Assembly (NCBI GenBank): GCA_021234155.1
Contig: JAJEKV010000051.1
Location: 1,614,754-1,678,753 of the forward strand
Source: Isoetes taiwanensis
Lineage: Eukaryota > Streptophyta > Lycopodiopsida > Isoetales > Isoetaceae
Length of the DNA stretch: 64,000 nucleotides
Direction: 5' to 3'
The notes beneath the pieces were generated by a model. It saw nothing but the letters and a program-made list of their open reading frames with translations, was not told where the DNA came from and made no database searches. The position numbers were made by a program, and so were the translations under genes. Shown in pieces: positions 10,149 through 20,259 of this stretch; positions within the stretch are counted from its first letter, which is position 1, and the number at the start of each line of letters is the position of its first letter.

Positions 10149-10430
10149 TTGAACCTTGAAGCGGTGCCAGACGCCAAGTGGGAAGTCTTCAGCATGGTTT
10201 TCATAGCGGGCCTTCCAAGGACAACAAGAAGCCTTGAAGCCTTGATGGTTGTGGTATATAGCTTATCAAAAGGGCACATACTTGCCATGCCACACCATAG
10301 ACACAACCTTGGATCTAGCCGTGTGGTCTACATAAGACTTCTTGTAGGCTGCATGGAAGGCACAGGTCGATCATCACCAATAGAGATCCGGAGTTCCCTA
10401 GCGACGTTTGGCAACACTTCTTCAACATGA
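10149..10430 (+). pseudogene. G1 integrase core remnant, copy one
   Basis: The frame gives VPDAKWEVFSMVFIAGLPRT followed by LEALMVVV, the Ty3/gypsy integrase core start (family WE..SMDFITGLP..). The first catalytic Asp of SMDFI has become Val. The second Asp and Glu block is not readable in this copy. The zinc-binding HHCC part upstream is decayed. Confidence 0.7.
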
Positions 10431-10795
10431 GCTGCACCAACTTGTTGATGAGTTTTGCTTATCTTTTGCAGTCAAATCGGCAAAGGGACTGCACCAAGAC
10501 AATTTTGGAGAGCACGTTGAGAAACTATGATTGGAACAAGTAATCCAAATGGGCCAAGTACATCCACCTGGTCAATTACGTACAATAATATGAAGCAAGA
10601 GTCATCGAAGATGTCTCCTCCATGATCAGTTACAGTTATTAATGCTTGACCCTAGTTATGTGGCATAATTTAGTGCCCAAGGTGGAAGTTTCTCAACAAC
10701 GACAGCATATATGCGGTAGCTTTTGGTAGAAGTGTGGGAGTATCTTCAACAGCATGGGCATATCTGAAGAGTCAAGCGGTTAGAGGTAAAACTCC

Positions 10796-11224
10796 TTGGG
10801 AGTTGTTTTGTTGTGGCAGATAAAGTTGGCTCAAGTAAAGGTTAAGCAAGGGAAGCTTCGCATCGGCAATTGTAAGAAGCTCGCCCCTAGGTGGGCCGGT
10901 CCGTTCACGATCTTGGAGAAGAGTGGGCTCTCAAGCCTACAAGTTGGATCTCTTGGCCACCTTAAGGTCTTCCATGTGAGTTTATTGAAAAGGCACGATC
11001 CTAACCCTGAGGAGGTTTTGGATACTCCAACTTTGTTGGAAATGACGGAGGATCAAGTTGAAATAGTGCCTGAGTTCCTTCTTGATAAGTCATTCAAGAG
11101 GACTAGGTGGTCTCAATTCCTCCAGCATGTGGTCAAGTGGAAGCACTTGCCCGTGGAAGACGCGACATGGGTATTGAAGCAGGATTTGGAGAAGCAATAC
11201 CCAGAATTTATGAAGGAGACGTGA
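10796..11224 (+). CDS. integrase C-terminus with GPF module and chromodomain, copy one
   Basis: This is the best preserved frame of G1, 142 residues. KLAPRWAGPF at residues 28-37 is the GPY/F module, followed by HLKVFHVSLLKRH. Residues about 95-132 (KSFKRTRW..., HVVKWKHLPVEDATWVL) form a chromodomain, which places G1 among chromoviruses. The last residues read across the deletion junction at 11218 into LTR sequence, replacing the normal end seen in copy two. The start codon is arbitrary, because the protein is really the end of a polyprotein. Chromodomains of such integrases bind modified histone tails and bias integration. Confidence 0.85.
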   Translation: MGVVLLWQIKLAQVKVKQGKLRIGNCKKLAPRWAGPFTILEKSGLSSLQVGSLGHLKVFHVSLLKRHDPNPEEVLDTPTLLEMTEDQVEIVPEFLLDKSFKRTRWSQFLQHVVKWKHLPVEDATWVLKQDLEKQYPEFMKET

Positions 11225-12067
11225 CTCAGCACCACATAACGGGGCTAGAGGGAAAGTGGAGGGAGGATCCCTGCCGAGTGGGGGCTTCGGGGGATCCCAT
11301 AGTGGGCTAGGCTTATGGTCGGTCACTTCGTGTGGGCCGGGCATGGGTCCGACACCTCCTGGGGCAATGGTGTTGCCCTGCCTCTCGAGAGCTGCAAGTG
11401 TTGGCTTGGCTCTCGTTTTGGGGGGTTAAGTCGGGTACGAATCGTGTGTCGCCACGATTCTCTAGCCGCCCACGGAACCTCTAGACCCTGGGAAGGGGAG
11501 ATGCAACCCTTCCTGCCTCATCGGACCAGGGAGATGCAACCTGGAGTAGTCCCGATGGGTGATGCCATGGGATTGCGTATCCGGAAGGCTAGAGTCATGC
11601 CAGAGCCTGATTTAGCCCATCTGCAAAGTATGCACAGGAGGGGCGGATGGAGTGGTCAACCCTAGCCATTGTCTATAGCCAGCCCCGCCATTGTTATGAC
11701 TCGGTCTGCTCTATCTTGAGGCCTAGCCAGTCAGTCACCCTCCTTATGAGTCGGAGCCATGGGTAGGAGCTCTTATGTTTTATGGCATAGGATTATCTTC
11801 TTTGCAGTTGTGGATATGTGATGGACTACCCTTCGAGGTAGTATGTTGTATTGTTATTGCTAGTTCTGACGTTGTTTATGCTTCCGCTGTGATAGGAGCC
11901 CATAGGGGAAGGGCGCGCAAGACACCTTCAGAATCCCCCGCCCGCACTAGGATTCTCTCGAGTGCGGGTTAGATCGGAGGGTCCATGCGGTTGATGGACC
12001 CGGATGGGGGATTTCTGCCGAAAGTGTAATGCGGTCGGTACCCATACATTTAGCAGGGAGCGTCACA
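11218..12067 (+). repeat. truncated middle LTR of G1 (850 bp)
   Basis: Matches LTR positions 3163-4006 and ends GCGTCACA. The first ~803 bp are missing, including the U3 promoter, and the join to the integrase frame occurs at GAAGGAG/ACGTGACTC with one base of overlap. It lacks the TATA box, so it should not act as a promoter. Confidence 0.9.
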
Positions 12068-12068
12068 A

Positions 12069-12080
12069 TGGTATCAGAGC
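12069..12080 (+). other. primer-binding site of G1, copy two
   Basis: TGGTATCAGAGC one base after the truncated LTR, identical to 4008-4019. Confidence 0.9.
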
Positions 12081-12772
12081 AATGTTCTTGGTTGACCAAG
12101 AGCTAGCCCTGACCATATCCCTGAATAGGTAGACTAACTGGCCTAGCTAATGAATGGAATGAGAATTCCAGTCTTGAACCGCGAAAGGGGAGAAAATTTT
12201 TCCCATTAGTAGGGTCGTAATTAGATTAAGTATAGTCTAAGTGGTGGAAATAATATAGTCAAAAGAAACCTTCTAGTAAATTTGAGCTCAAGTTGTTCAT
12301 GAACCGCACCTTTCAAGCAAAAAAATTGAATGAGAAATCGCTCAAAATAAAGCTTGAAAGAAATGGCGTGAAATGACCACTACTTGGCCCAAAAAGGAAT
12401 TAGGAAATTTTGAGAAATAGTTAAGTGATTAGGGGAAGTACCTTAATTATTAACCCATAGTTATAATAAAATTTACTCTTAGGAAAAAGTAGTTAATAAA
12501 CCTATAGAAGCGCCTCTACTCCCTAGAAGTTCCCAAAAGGTAGCTTGAACCTCCCTCTTACCCTTGTAAAGCGAATTAGAAGCTAATCTCCGAAGCTGCC
12601 ACAAGAGTGTCCACCAAACGAACAGCCGACGAGATCGATCCAAAGGAGCCGCGAAGATAGAGGCAAGATCGCTCGAAGAGGCCACCATCAAGGAAGCTAA
12701 GCTGTTGGGAGGACCAAACAAGTAGCTAGGAAGGTTGGAAGCTCCAGCTTGCACCGCAACGTTGAAGCACTC

Positions 12773-13708
12773 ATGGTGGGCGGCGACAAGCAAATTCTTG
12801 AGGCCCCGCGACCTAGGCCAGACGACGAACTTAGCCACTCAAGCTCTTCAGACGAATCGTTTCACTCGTGGAGGAGCAACGACTTAGCACTTCAGGTGAA
12901 TGATCGCAAGGCTTGGGGGAAATTGAGATCGTGGCATCCTGCTTTCGCGTAGGAAGAGCAAGTAGCAAGAGCAACCCTCAAAGAATGTGAGCAACCCCAA
13001 AGAACAGAGAGAAGGTGAAGAGCAAGTAGCAAGAGCAACTTCGACAAAGAGGGAGCAACCGCAACACCGGGAAGAATAGGGGAGCAAAGAAGCGTTAGGG
13101 AGCAACCTCTAAGAATACGAGCAACCCCAACAAGGTGAACAAAGCAGCAAGGGGAGCGAGCAATCAATGCGGAAGAAAAGGAAGGAAGAGACGCAGGCAA
13201 GGAGAGAACCACAACTAGACGAACTGGAGGAGGATGAGCCCGAAGAAGAAGAAGGCAACATGCAAGAATTATCTCCGCCAATGGATCTGACAAGGTAGCC
13301 GACCAGGGTCGAAAAGCTAGCCTCCACCACCTCGACGCGAGTCCCCGAAGAAGGTCCGCCATGGGCCAAATCCCCCATGATGAGAGCTTTCAAAGATATT
13401 CGGCATTGCCAACAACGTGCATTCAGTCGATGATCCGTAAACGCCTTTTTCGAAAGTGCCTACATCAAAGGTCTATCCAGGAGTTCGAGATAGGCTACGA
13501 CTACTGAACCACATCAACGACGGCGGGATCTCGCCACGAAGCGGCCAAAGCCGAGGAGGCCAAGATCTGCACCCTTGATGGTCCGAGCCCTGTAGGAGGC
13601 AGTGGAGGCGGAGCTGGTACAACCTTTTGAAGAAGCTCTGCGCGATCCATACCAAGCAGGCCCAAAGACCTCCACCCGGTGAGGAGGAGTCGCAAGGAGA
13701 AGTCGTGA
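12773..13708 (+). pseudogene. histone H3-like gene of G1, copy two (frameshifted)
   Basis: Second copy of the gene at 4716-5654, with the ATG at 12773 and the TGA at 13706-13708. The opening frame runs 59 residues in frame, MVGGDKQILEAP to a TAG, serine-rich and acidic in the middle. A later frame (about 13170-13300) is RKKRKEE followed by an acidic run, suggesting a nuclear, charged linker. The fold pieces AFKDIRHCQQ, MIRKRLF, AL-stop-EAVEAELVQPFEE, LCAIHTK and RPKDLHPVRRSRKE are present. Small differences from copy one (LMIQKLPF there, MIRKRLF here) come from short indels, so one copy may carry sequence errors. Confidence 0.78.
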
Positions 13709-14021
13709 AGAGCCCCAGTCTGCAAACTATATAAATATAAGTTTTTTCTGCACATTGTTTTACTCATTAGAAGTAAATTTACTATAAATTAATTGCTTGT
13801 AGAATATAAAATATTCTTGTATAAATTAATTGTAGTAGAATCCCTTGCATCTTACTTAAAATGCTCTTAATTGGCTAAGTAGCATAGTCACTTGATTTAG
13901 GGCAAAATTGATCCAAATTTCGTACCAAAAGATGTTAGAATGCTTAGAAATTGTCTAGAAATGCAGTGTAGCACTTTAAATTTGTTAAAAATATCCAAAA
14001 ATAGCTAGAATCGGCCCACCC

Positions 14022-14084
14022 GGGTGAGACCGCGCCAAACACGTCTGCGTTCGCGACGCAGAGGCCATCCGCGCGGATTCACCC
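14022..14084. repeat. hairpin, G1 copy two, first
   Basis: GGGTGAGACCGCGCC pairs with the right arm GCGCGGATTCACCC; the centre CTGCGTTCGCGACGCAG is itself a palindrome. Confidence 0.9.
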
Positions 14085-14222
14085 GGTTTGCCCATATTTG
14101 CACTTTTAGATATCTCTTTGGTATGAAATAAGTTGCTAGTTAGTTTAGAATTGGCCCAAATAGGCATTCTAAGATCTTATGGTTCTTGAAATTGTTGAAT
14201 CTTGTCAAAAATCAAGGGAGTA

Positions 14223-14285
14223 GGGTGAAACCGCGCCAAATGGGTGTGCGTTATCAACGCAGATGTCATTGGCGCGGATTCACCC
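14223..14285. repeat. hairpin, G1 copy two, second
   Basis: Same sequence as 6168-6230. Confidence 0.92.
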
Positions 14286-14347
14286 GGTGAAACCGCGCCA
14301 AATGGGTGTGCGTTATCAACGCAGATGTCATTGGCGCGGATTCACCC
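14286..14347. repeat. hairpin, G1 copy two, third (extra tandem copy)
   Basis: Head-to-tail duplicate of 14223-14285, sharing the CCCGG junction. Absent from copy one. Confidence 0.92.
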
Positions 14348-14492
14348 GGGTCATATGATTCGAAGTCAAAAATTTAGCAAAATTGCATTGAAAAGGGTCT
14401 TAGTACATATGCTAGTCTTCTAGCTTGCACTCTAATGTCTTGTAGTACCCCATTCTAGCTTTTCAATCTATTTGAACCTCATCTTAAAAGAA

Positions 14493-14576
14493 TTCCCACA
14501 AGATGGGGATCGAACCTCCCACCCATAGGGTTGACCCCCCAAACCCCCCCGTGCCAACCACTAAGGGCGGGCATCG
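14493..14576 (-). other. tRNA-related Pol III-type box pair, G1 copy two
   Basis: Counterpart of 6375-6463 with a shorter C/G run between the A-box-like and B-box-like parts. Confidence 0.5.
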
Positions 14577-15170
14577 TTTATGTTTGAATTATAATTCTTA
14601 ATTAAATTTAAGCTTTAACAATGTTAGATAATACTAATGGCCAAGCCTTAGACTTAGAACCAAGATCCTTAAGCTAGATAGAGACAAAGATTCGGATTCA
14701 TCACACGGCCGCCGCTCGCTCTTATCTTCTTAAGCGCCTTCTTGTCTACATACATGTAGTATAGTTAAACCTTTTTCTTAGAAATCCAAATAGTTGCCAA
14801 GGCCTTAGAAATTGTTGTCACACGTTGGTATGATACACCAACACATTATAGGTGCACTATCATCAAGTATGCCTTGTATCATAGATAATTGTCTAGGAAT
14901 TCATTTTATCTAGGTAATTCAGTCCTAGCACACCAAGTACACCCAAAGAATGAGTCTCCTTCTACCACCTCATAACAAGAAATAAGTACCTTCCTCGGTG
15001 TCTAGCAAAGTGCCAAGTGGGTCAATTAAGGAGAGTGGATAAAGACATAAAAATAGGGTTTGCAAGAGTAAGTAGATATAAGTAATTATTGTATGGTAAT
15101 ATTAGTTGCCTTGTGCTTAGGGCAATAATATAGGTCGAGAACCTTCGTTGCAGATCCTCGAGCCTCGACA

Positions 15171-15468
15171 GTGGAGCCACTCGACAACATCAATGAATTG
15201 AAAGCAGAGGGCAACTTATGGAGGAAGCTTCAGCTAATCAAACGCCAAGATGGTGTACAGAGAAGGCCGAACACAAATAAGAAAGGGAGCCTATCTAAGG
15301 ACGATCGCGACATCGAGAGACATAAGAATTGCCAAGAGGGCTATGCAAATGCCCATGGGCATCAAGGCACTTACAAAATTGACCACATTAGGGGAGGAAC
15401 ATCTCCTAGTCAAGGATATTCTCCAAGTGCCATATTGTCTCGAGGAACGGCCCCACATCGATGACTAA
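15171..15468 (+). pseudogene. second histone-like frame of G1, copy two (weak)
   Basis: One frame gives PLDNINELKAEGN, which can be set beside the alpha2 pieces of G0 and G2 (LEYASNIMEVLQNN, LDYVPNIAKYL). The 72-residue frame at 15250-15468 gives LRTIATSRDIRIAKRAMQ, resembling a histone alpha3 (TRIVPRHIQLAVR in H2A, KRSTITSREIQTAVR in H2B). GEEHLLVKDILQVP follows, resembling the G0 docking-like segment EELEAQLLEDIKVP. The position after the hairpins and before gag matches the H2A-like gene elsewhere. Identity is low; without a profile search this is a suggestion only. Confidence 0.35.
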
Positions 15469-17382
15469 TGTCACAGCTACGCCACCAACAAGTAGACTTC
15501 ATCGACTTATGATATCAAGAGCCCTAAAGGATGAGATCGATATACCTCCTCGGAAGGGAAATTATCATAGGTATCCGTGCCATAGTAGTATCGATTTGGA
15601 CTTCAAGCAAACATGCTTGACTAAGGAGGTACTACAAGCCGCCAAGGGTAGGCCTCTCTGAATAGGAATATGGCAAACCGCAACAAACTTCTTCCTCATC
15701 AGCCCGATACTTCAGAAAGCACCGTGATCAACCTCGACAAATACATCTCAAGATTACGACAATCTTCTACCTTAGAGATTGGAGGTCAAGCACCATCAAG
15801 AAGAGGCATCATGAGGGACCAAATATTAGCATTATTAATTGATCACCAAGAATAGTCCTTGCAGATAGATGCACACAAACTCCTCTCAAGAAGAGAAGTT
15901 GCACAGCTTAGAAGTGGTAAAGTACTCAACATTGTCATCGGTCCTTATAACAGCAAAGATGTCGCCGCCAAAATGAAGAATCAAATCAACAAGCTCAACA
16001 CAACAATATCAATTCAGAGTTAGAAGAATCATCCTCGAATCTCATGACCTTCAAGCCTTTGGGATGCAACACCGAACCTTAGGTCGCCACTACATCAGCA
16101 AGTCCACTAAGAGGGATAATGTTAATGAAGGTAGTCAGCATCAACAGTAAGGACGAGCAGAGTCAGAATATGTGCATTAAAAGAAAGGGGCACTTGAATG
16201 ATCATGCAACAACTCCAAGGATACCGTGATTCTTTTCAACAAATTATGGATCATCGCCTTGCTACTCCAATGACTAACGACTATACCAGCTTTAAACAAG
16301 CTTGAGGGCCTATCAGATCGTTGAGTTCTTAAAATTATGGGTGATAATATCCATGATGGGATTGGGACGAAATTTCGAGTAGATTTTTGTCTTTTCTTTT
16401 AGAAGGGATGTACCCAAGATTTGAGCAAAGCTTCAAGGATTGGGAAGAAAATGTATGGAGTACAACAATTGTATACATTGCTGGGGCAGATATCCAACAT
16501 ATTGGAACCTCTTCGTGAGCTTGATCACCTCGCTAAGAAGGATTCAATAATAGGATAACCGTCGACCATGTATATGACGAGTACTTCCAAAAGACAAGGA
16601 ATAATCCGACCAAATGAAGGGAAGCAATCTAATAAGTCCGCCAACTTCTTAGATGGCATCAACTCAAAGGTAGGGCTATTTCAAGAGGGCAATAATTAAG
16701 AAAGGGTAGATCCTAGAGTATAGATTAGATCTAAAACAAGAATAATTATCTAACCATGTAGTTTTCTATGTGTGCCCAAAAGTAATGTCATGCCGACTAA
16801 CTTGTGGCCATAGGATTTATGTAAGTAGTTCTTTAACCTGTAATTTTGCACCTCCTAGATGACGGACATCTTTAAGAGCAAGACTCTTAAGTCTAAATCT
16901 AGGCCAGTAATTAAGCCAAGGCCAAGTAATTAGCAGCACCAACGGAACAAGAGTCAAGTTCGACATCAACCTAGAGCCAAGCAAAGTAGAGCATCTCGGA
17001 CCAACTTATGTACATTGGCAACTATGACCTCATAATAAGCATGCAATATTAAAGTCGGGCTAAGGCAATAATTGATTATCATAAGCAAGAGATACTTATC
17101 CCAAAGACCAAAGAGCAAGTACCTTATAATTTAAGTTAAGGAAGTAATTCCAATCGTGCAACGCATGTCGGTAAAGCAATTACTTAAGTACATCATGAGG
17201 GATTAGGTCGTACATAACCTACAAGTTGTCGACCCCGACTACAAGAGTAAGAAGGAAGATGCTACTTCGAAACAGTTGCCTCGGCCAATTTCTAAGTTAA
17301 TCAAGAAGTCCCATGATATATCTCCAGGTGAAATTTGAGAGATTTTGCTCTATAGAGGCATAGAGTCTGAAATCACTCTTGC
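15469..17382 (+). pseudogene. G1 gag/protease region, copy two (decayed)
   Basis: Counterpart of 7360-9279. Frames at 15461-15661 and 15670-15855 are short and show no motif that I recognise. No CCHC or protease active site is readable. Confidence 0.45.
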
Positions 17383-17925
17383 ACCGGGAGGCGAGCCGAT
17401 CGGCAAGGCTCTTTATAGAATCAAAGACTTCTTCGAGCTAGCAGAGCTCAAGAAGCAGTTATAGGAGTTGATCAACTTGGGGATCCTTTCGGCCAAGATG
17501 GAAGTCTAAAGATGTATATCAACCATGGGTAGCTCAACAAGCAATGACATAATGGATCAGCCCCAAGAAGCAGGATTCTTCTACAAAATCGACTTAAGCT
17601 CGGGCAATCAGCAAATAAGGATGAAGGGGGAAGATAATTATAAGACTCCTTCAGAACTCGGTATGGGCACTATCACTTCACAGTGATGCCCTTGAGTCTA
17701 TGGAATGCTCCACCAACTTGTATGCATTTGAGGACGACGTCTTCGAAGATTCCTTGGATGATTTCTTCATCAATTCTCTTCGACAACATCGCGATCTACA
17801 AAGAAATCAATGGAAGAGCATGCAGCAGTGGAGATGTTAAGACGTCGCCACTCATTGGCAAGCTTTTGAAGCAGCAATTTGCAATGCCATCTCCACTTCG
17901 GCAGGCAAATTCGGTAAGAAGATAG
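17383..17925 (+). pseudogene. G1 reverse transcriptase remnant, copy two
   Basis: Counterpart of 9280-9810 with the KIDLSSGNQQIRMK block. In the frame at 17683 the YxDD box reads FDNIAIYKEI, so the Asp-Asn change is shared by both copies and predates the duplication. Confidence 0.7.
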
Positions 17926-18262
17926 AAGAAGCCATCTCCGCCAACATAGAGTTCAAGCATAGTGGGCTAGTCTTTGCAAGAGTGCAAGGACAGACTAAGA
18001 AAAAGAAACCTTCAAATATTTTAAAAAGGAAGGTAATCTTTAATATCAAAGAACAACTATACTCAAAGCATAAGGAGTAAGAAAAATTTTCCAGGACACG
18101 CATAATAACCCTATTTCTGGCCATGCAAAATTTATAAAGGCCTACTTCAAGATTAGAAGTAGCTACGTCCCCGCCGTATGAAGAAGCGGATAATCGACAT
18201 AGCCAAGAATGTGTCAGTGGAGCCAGCACACAAGGGCGTAACAACTTCGAATTCCAGAAGTT

Positions 18263-18544
18263 TTGGAACCTTGGGCGGTGCCAGACGCCAAGTGGGAAGT
18301 CTTCAGCATGGTTTTCATAGCGGGCCTTCCAAGGACAACAAGAAGCCTTGAAGCCTTGATGGTTGTGGTATATAGCTTATCAAAAGGGCACATACTTGCC
18401 ATGCCACACCATAGACACAACCTTGGATCTAGCCGTGTGGTCTACATAAGACTTCTTGTAGGCTGCATGGAAGGCACAGGTCGATCATCACCAATAGAGA
18501 TCCGGAGTTCCCTAGCGACGTTTGGCAACACTTCTTCAACATGA
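18263..18544 (+). pseudogene. G1 integrase core remnant, copy two
   Basis: VPDAKWEVFSMVFIAGLPRT as in copy one, including the Asp to Val change at the first catalytic position. Confidence 0.7.
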
Positions 18545-18908
18545 GCTGCACCAACTTGTTGATGAGTTTTGCTTATCTTTTGCAGTCAAATCGGCAAAGG
18601 GACTGCACCAAGACAATTTTGGAGAGCACGTTGAGAAACTATGATTGGAACAAGTAATCCAAATGGGCCAAGTACATCCACCTGGTCAATTACGTACAAT
18701 AATATGAAGCAAGAGTCATCAAGATGTCTCCTCCATGATCGATTCTGCTTATTAATGCTTGACCCTAGTTATGTGGCATAATTTAGTGCCCAAGGTGGAA
18801 GTTTCTCAACAACGACAGCATATATGCGGTAGCTTTTGGTAGAAGTGTGGGAGTATCTTCAACAGCATGGGCATATCTGAAGAGTCAAGCGGTTAGAGGT
18901 AAAACTCC

Positions 18909-19385
18909 TTGGGAGTTGTTTTGTTGTGGCAGATAAAGTTGGCTCAAGTAAAGGTTAAGCAAGGGAAGCTTCGCATCGGCAATTGTAAGAAGCTCGCCCC
19001 TAGGTGGGCCGGTCCGTTCACGATCTTGGAGAAGAGTGGGCTCTCAAGCCTACAAGTTGGATCTCTTGGCCACCTTAAGGTCTTCCATGTGAGTTTATTG
19101 AAAAGGCACGATCCTAACCCTGAGGAGGTTTTGGATACTCCAACTTTGTTGGAAATGACTGAGGATCAAGTTGAAATAGTGCCCGAAGTTCCTTCTTGAT
19201 AAGTCATTCAAGAGGACTAGGTGGTCTCAATTCCTCCAGCATGTGGTCAAGTGGAAGCACTTGCCCGTGGAAGACGCGACATGGGTATTGAAGCAGGATT
19301 TGGAGAAGCAATACCCAGAATTTATGAAGGAGTTTGATGGGCGAGTCGTCTCCGACTTGGTCGACCCCGACTTGCCAGGAGGTTA
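18909..19385 (+). pseudogene. integrase C-terminus with GPF module and chromodomain, copy two
   Basis: Same as 10796-11224 up to VEIVPEV, where a one-base insertion near 19185 breaks the frame (GTGCCCGAAGTTCC here, GTGCCTGAGTTCC in copy one). The chromodomain continues in the next frame to the true end of the polyprotein, which reads DLVDPDLPGG and stops at about 19383. This shows what the deletion removed from copy one. Confidence 0.8.
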
Positions 19386-20248
19386 GCTTAGTATGTTTCT
19401 TAGTTAGCCTTAAGTTCTGGCTCATGTATTCTAGTTAGTAGAGTGCATGTGCCAGAATCTTGGAACGTGTGGGCGATGATGGGATACACCTTTAAGGCAT
19501 TCTCTAGGCCAACACGCACCAAGAGGTGCGCATGACCATTAGGGTCATGTGAGTGAGGAATGAGGCATGGTGGGCGATGATGGGACATCGATCGGATGCT
19601 CTCTATGCCGCGATGCGGGGTACGCACACCTGGCCGTAGGAGGGTCATGGTGAAGATTAAAGTGATCATGCGCGATGATGGGATCGTGAGACGTTCCCTA
19701 GCTTAAAACCCTTGGGGCATGATGCACTGGGGTGTACTTTCGATCCGGGGATCGTGTGTACAAGGTAGCACTTGATCATGGGCGATGATAGGATCATCTT
19801 AAATGGTCCTTAAGCTCAAATCCTTATGGGGCCATGATCGAGTGCAAGGTAGTAGGGTAACCTTGAGCTAGTAGTTCGCTCAAGGAGGTAGGTAAGGGGG
19901 TGGTCCCCTAAAACCACAAATTTATTAATTAAACTAATGTAATGTGCTCCTTGTGCAAAAAGGGTAAGAGGTGGGCATCGAGGAGGGGCGACACGAGAGG
20001 ATAGGGGAGCCATAATTTAGATTATGAACCCTAATAACTCTTATAGTAATATTTCCTAATTATTATAACAAGTAACTTGTTAAGGTTGTATAATTTTGTA
20101 TAAGTACAAATATAGCCTAAATTTTGACAATTAACTTTTTAATAGGAAGTTGACCGCTTAAATTGAATTAAAGAGTATGTTATGTTGTTTTGCGCATAAG
20201 GTAGGTTAGTCACCTTAGCGCAATGTCTTTGAGGACAAACATTGTCCT
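19386..20248 (+). other. G1 3' untranslated region with a spaced repeat
   Basis: No gene seen. A word close to GGGCGATGATGGGAT occurs four times at about 100-bp intervals (19471, 19572, 19672, 19781) between otherwise dissimilar spacers. Confidence 0.7.
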
Positions 20249-20259
20249 AAGGGGGAGAA
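20249..20259 (+). other. polypurine tract of G1
   Basis: AAGGGGGAGAA lies directly before TGTGACG of the 3' LTR, the priming site for plus-strand synthesis. Confidence 0.9.

Noticed and set aside
14493-14576. Functional tRNA gene
   Set aside because: Only the internal box words are present; no acceptor stem or cloverleaf can be formed and a homopolymer splits the arms.
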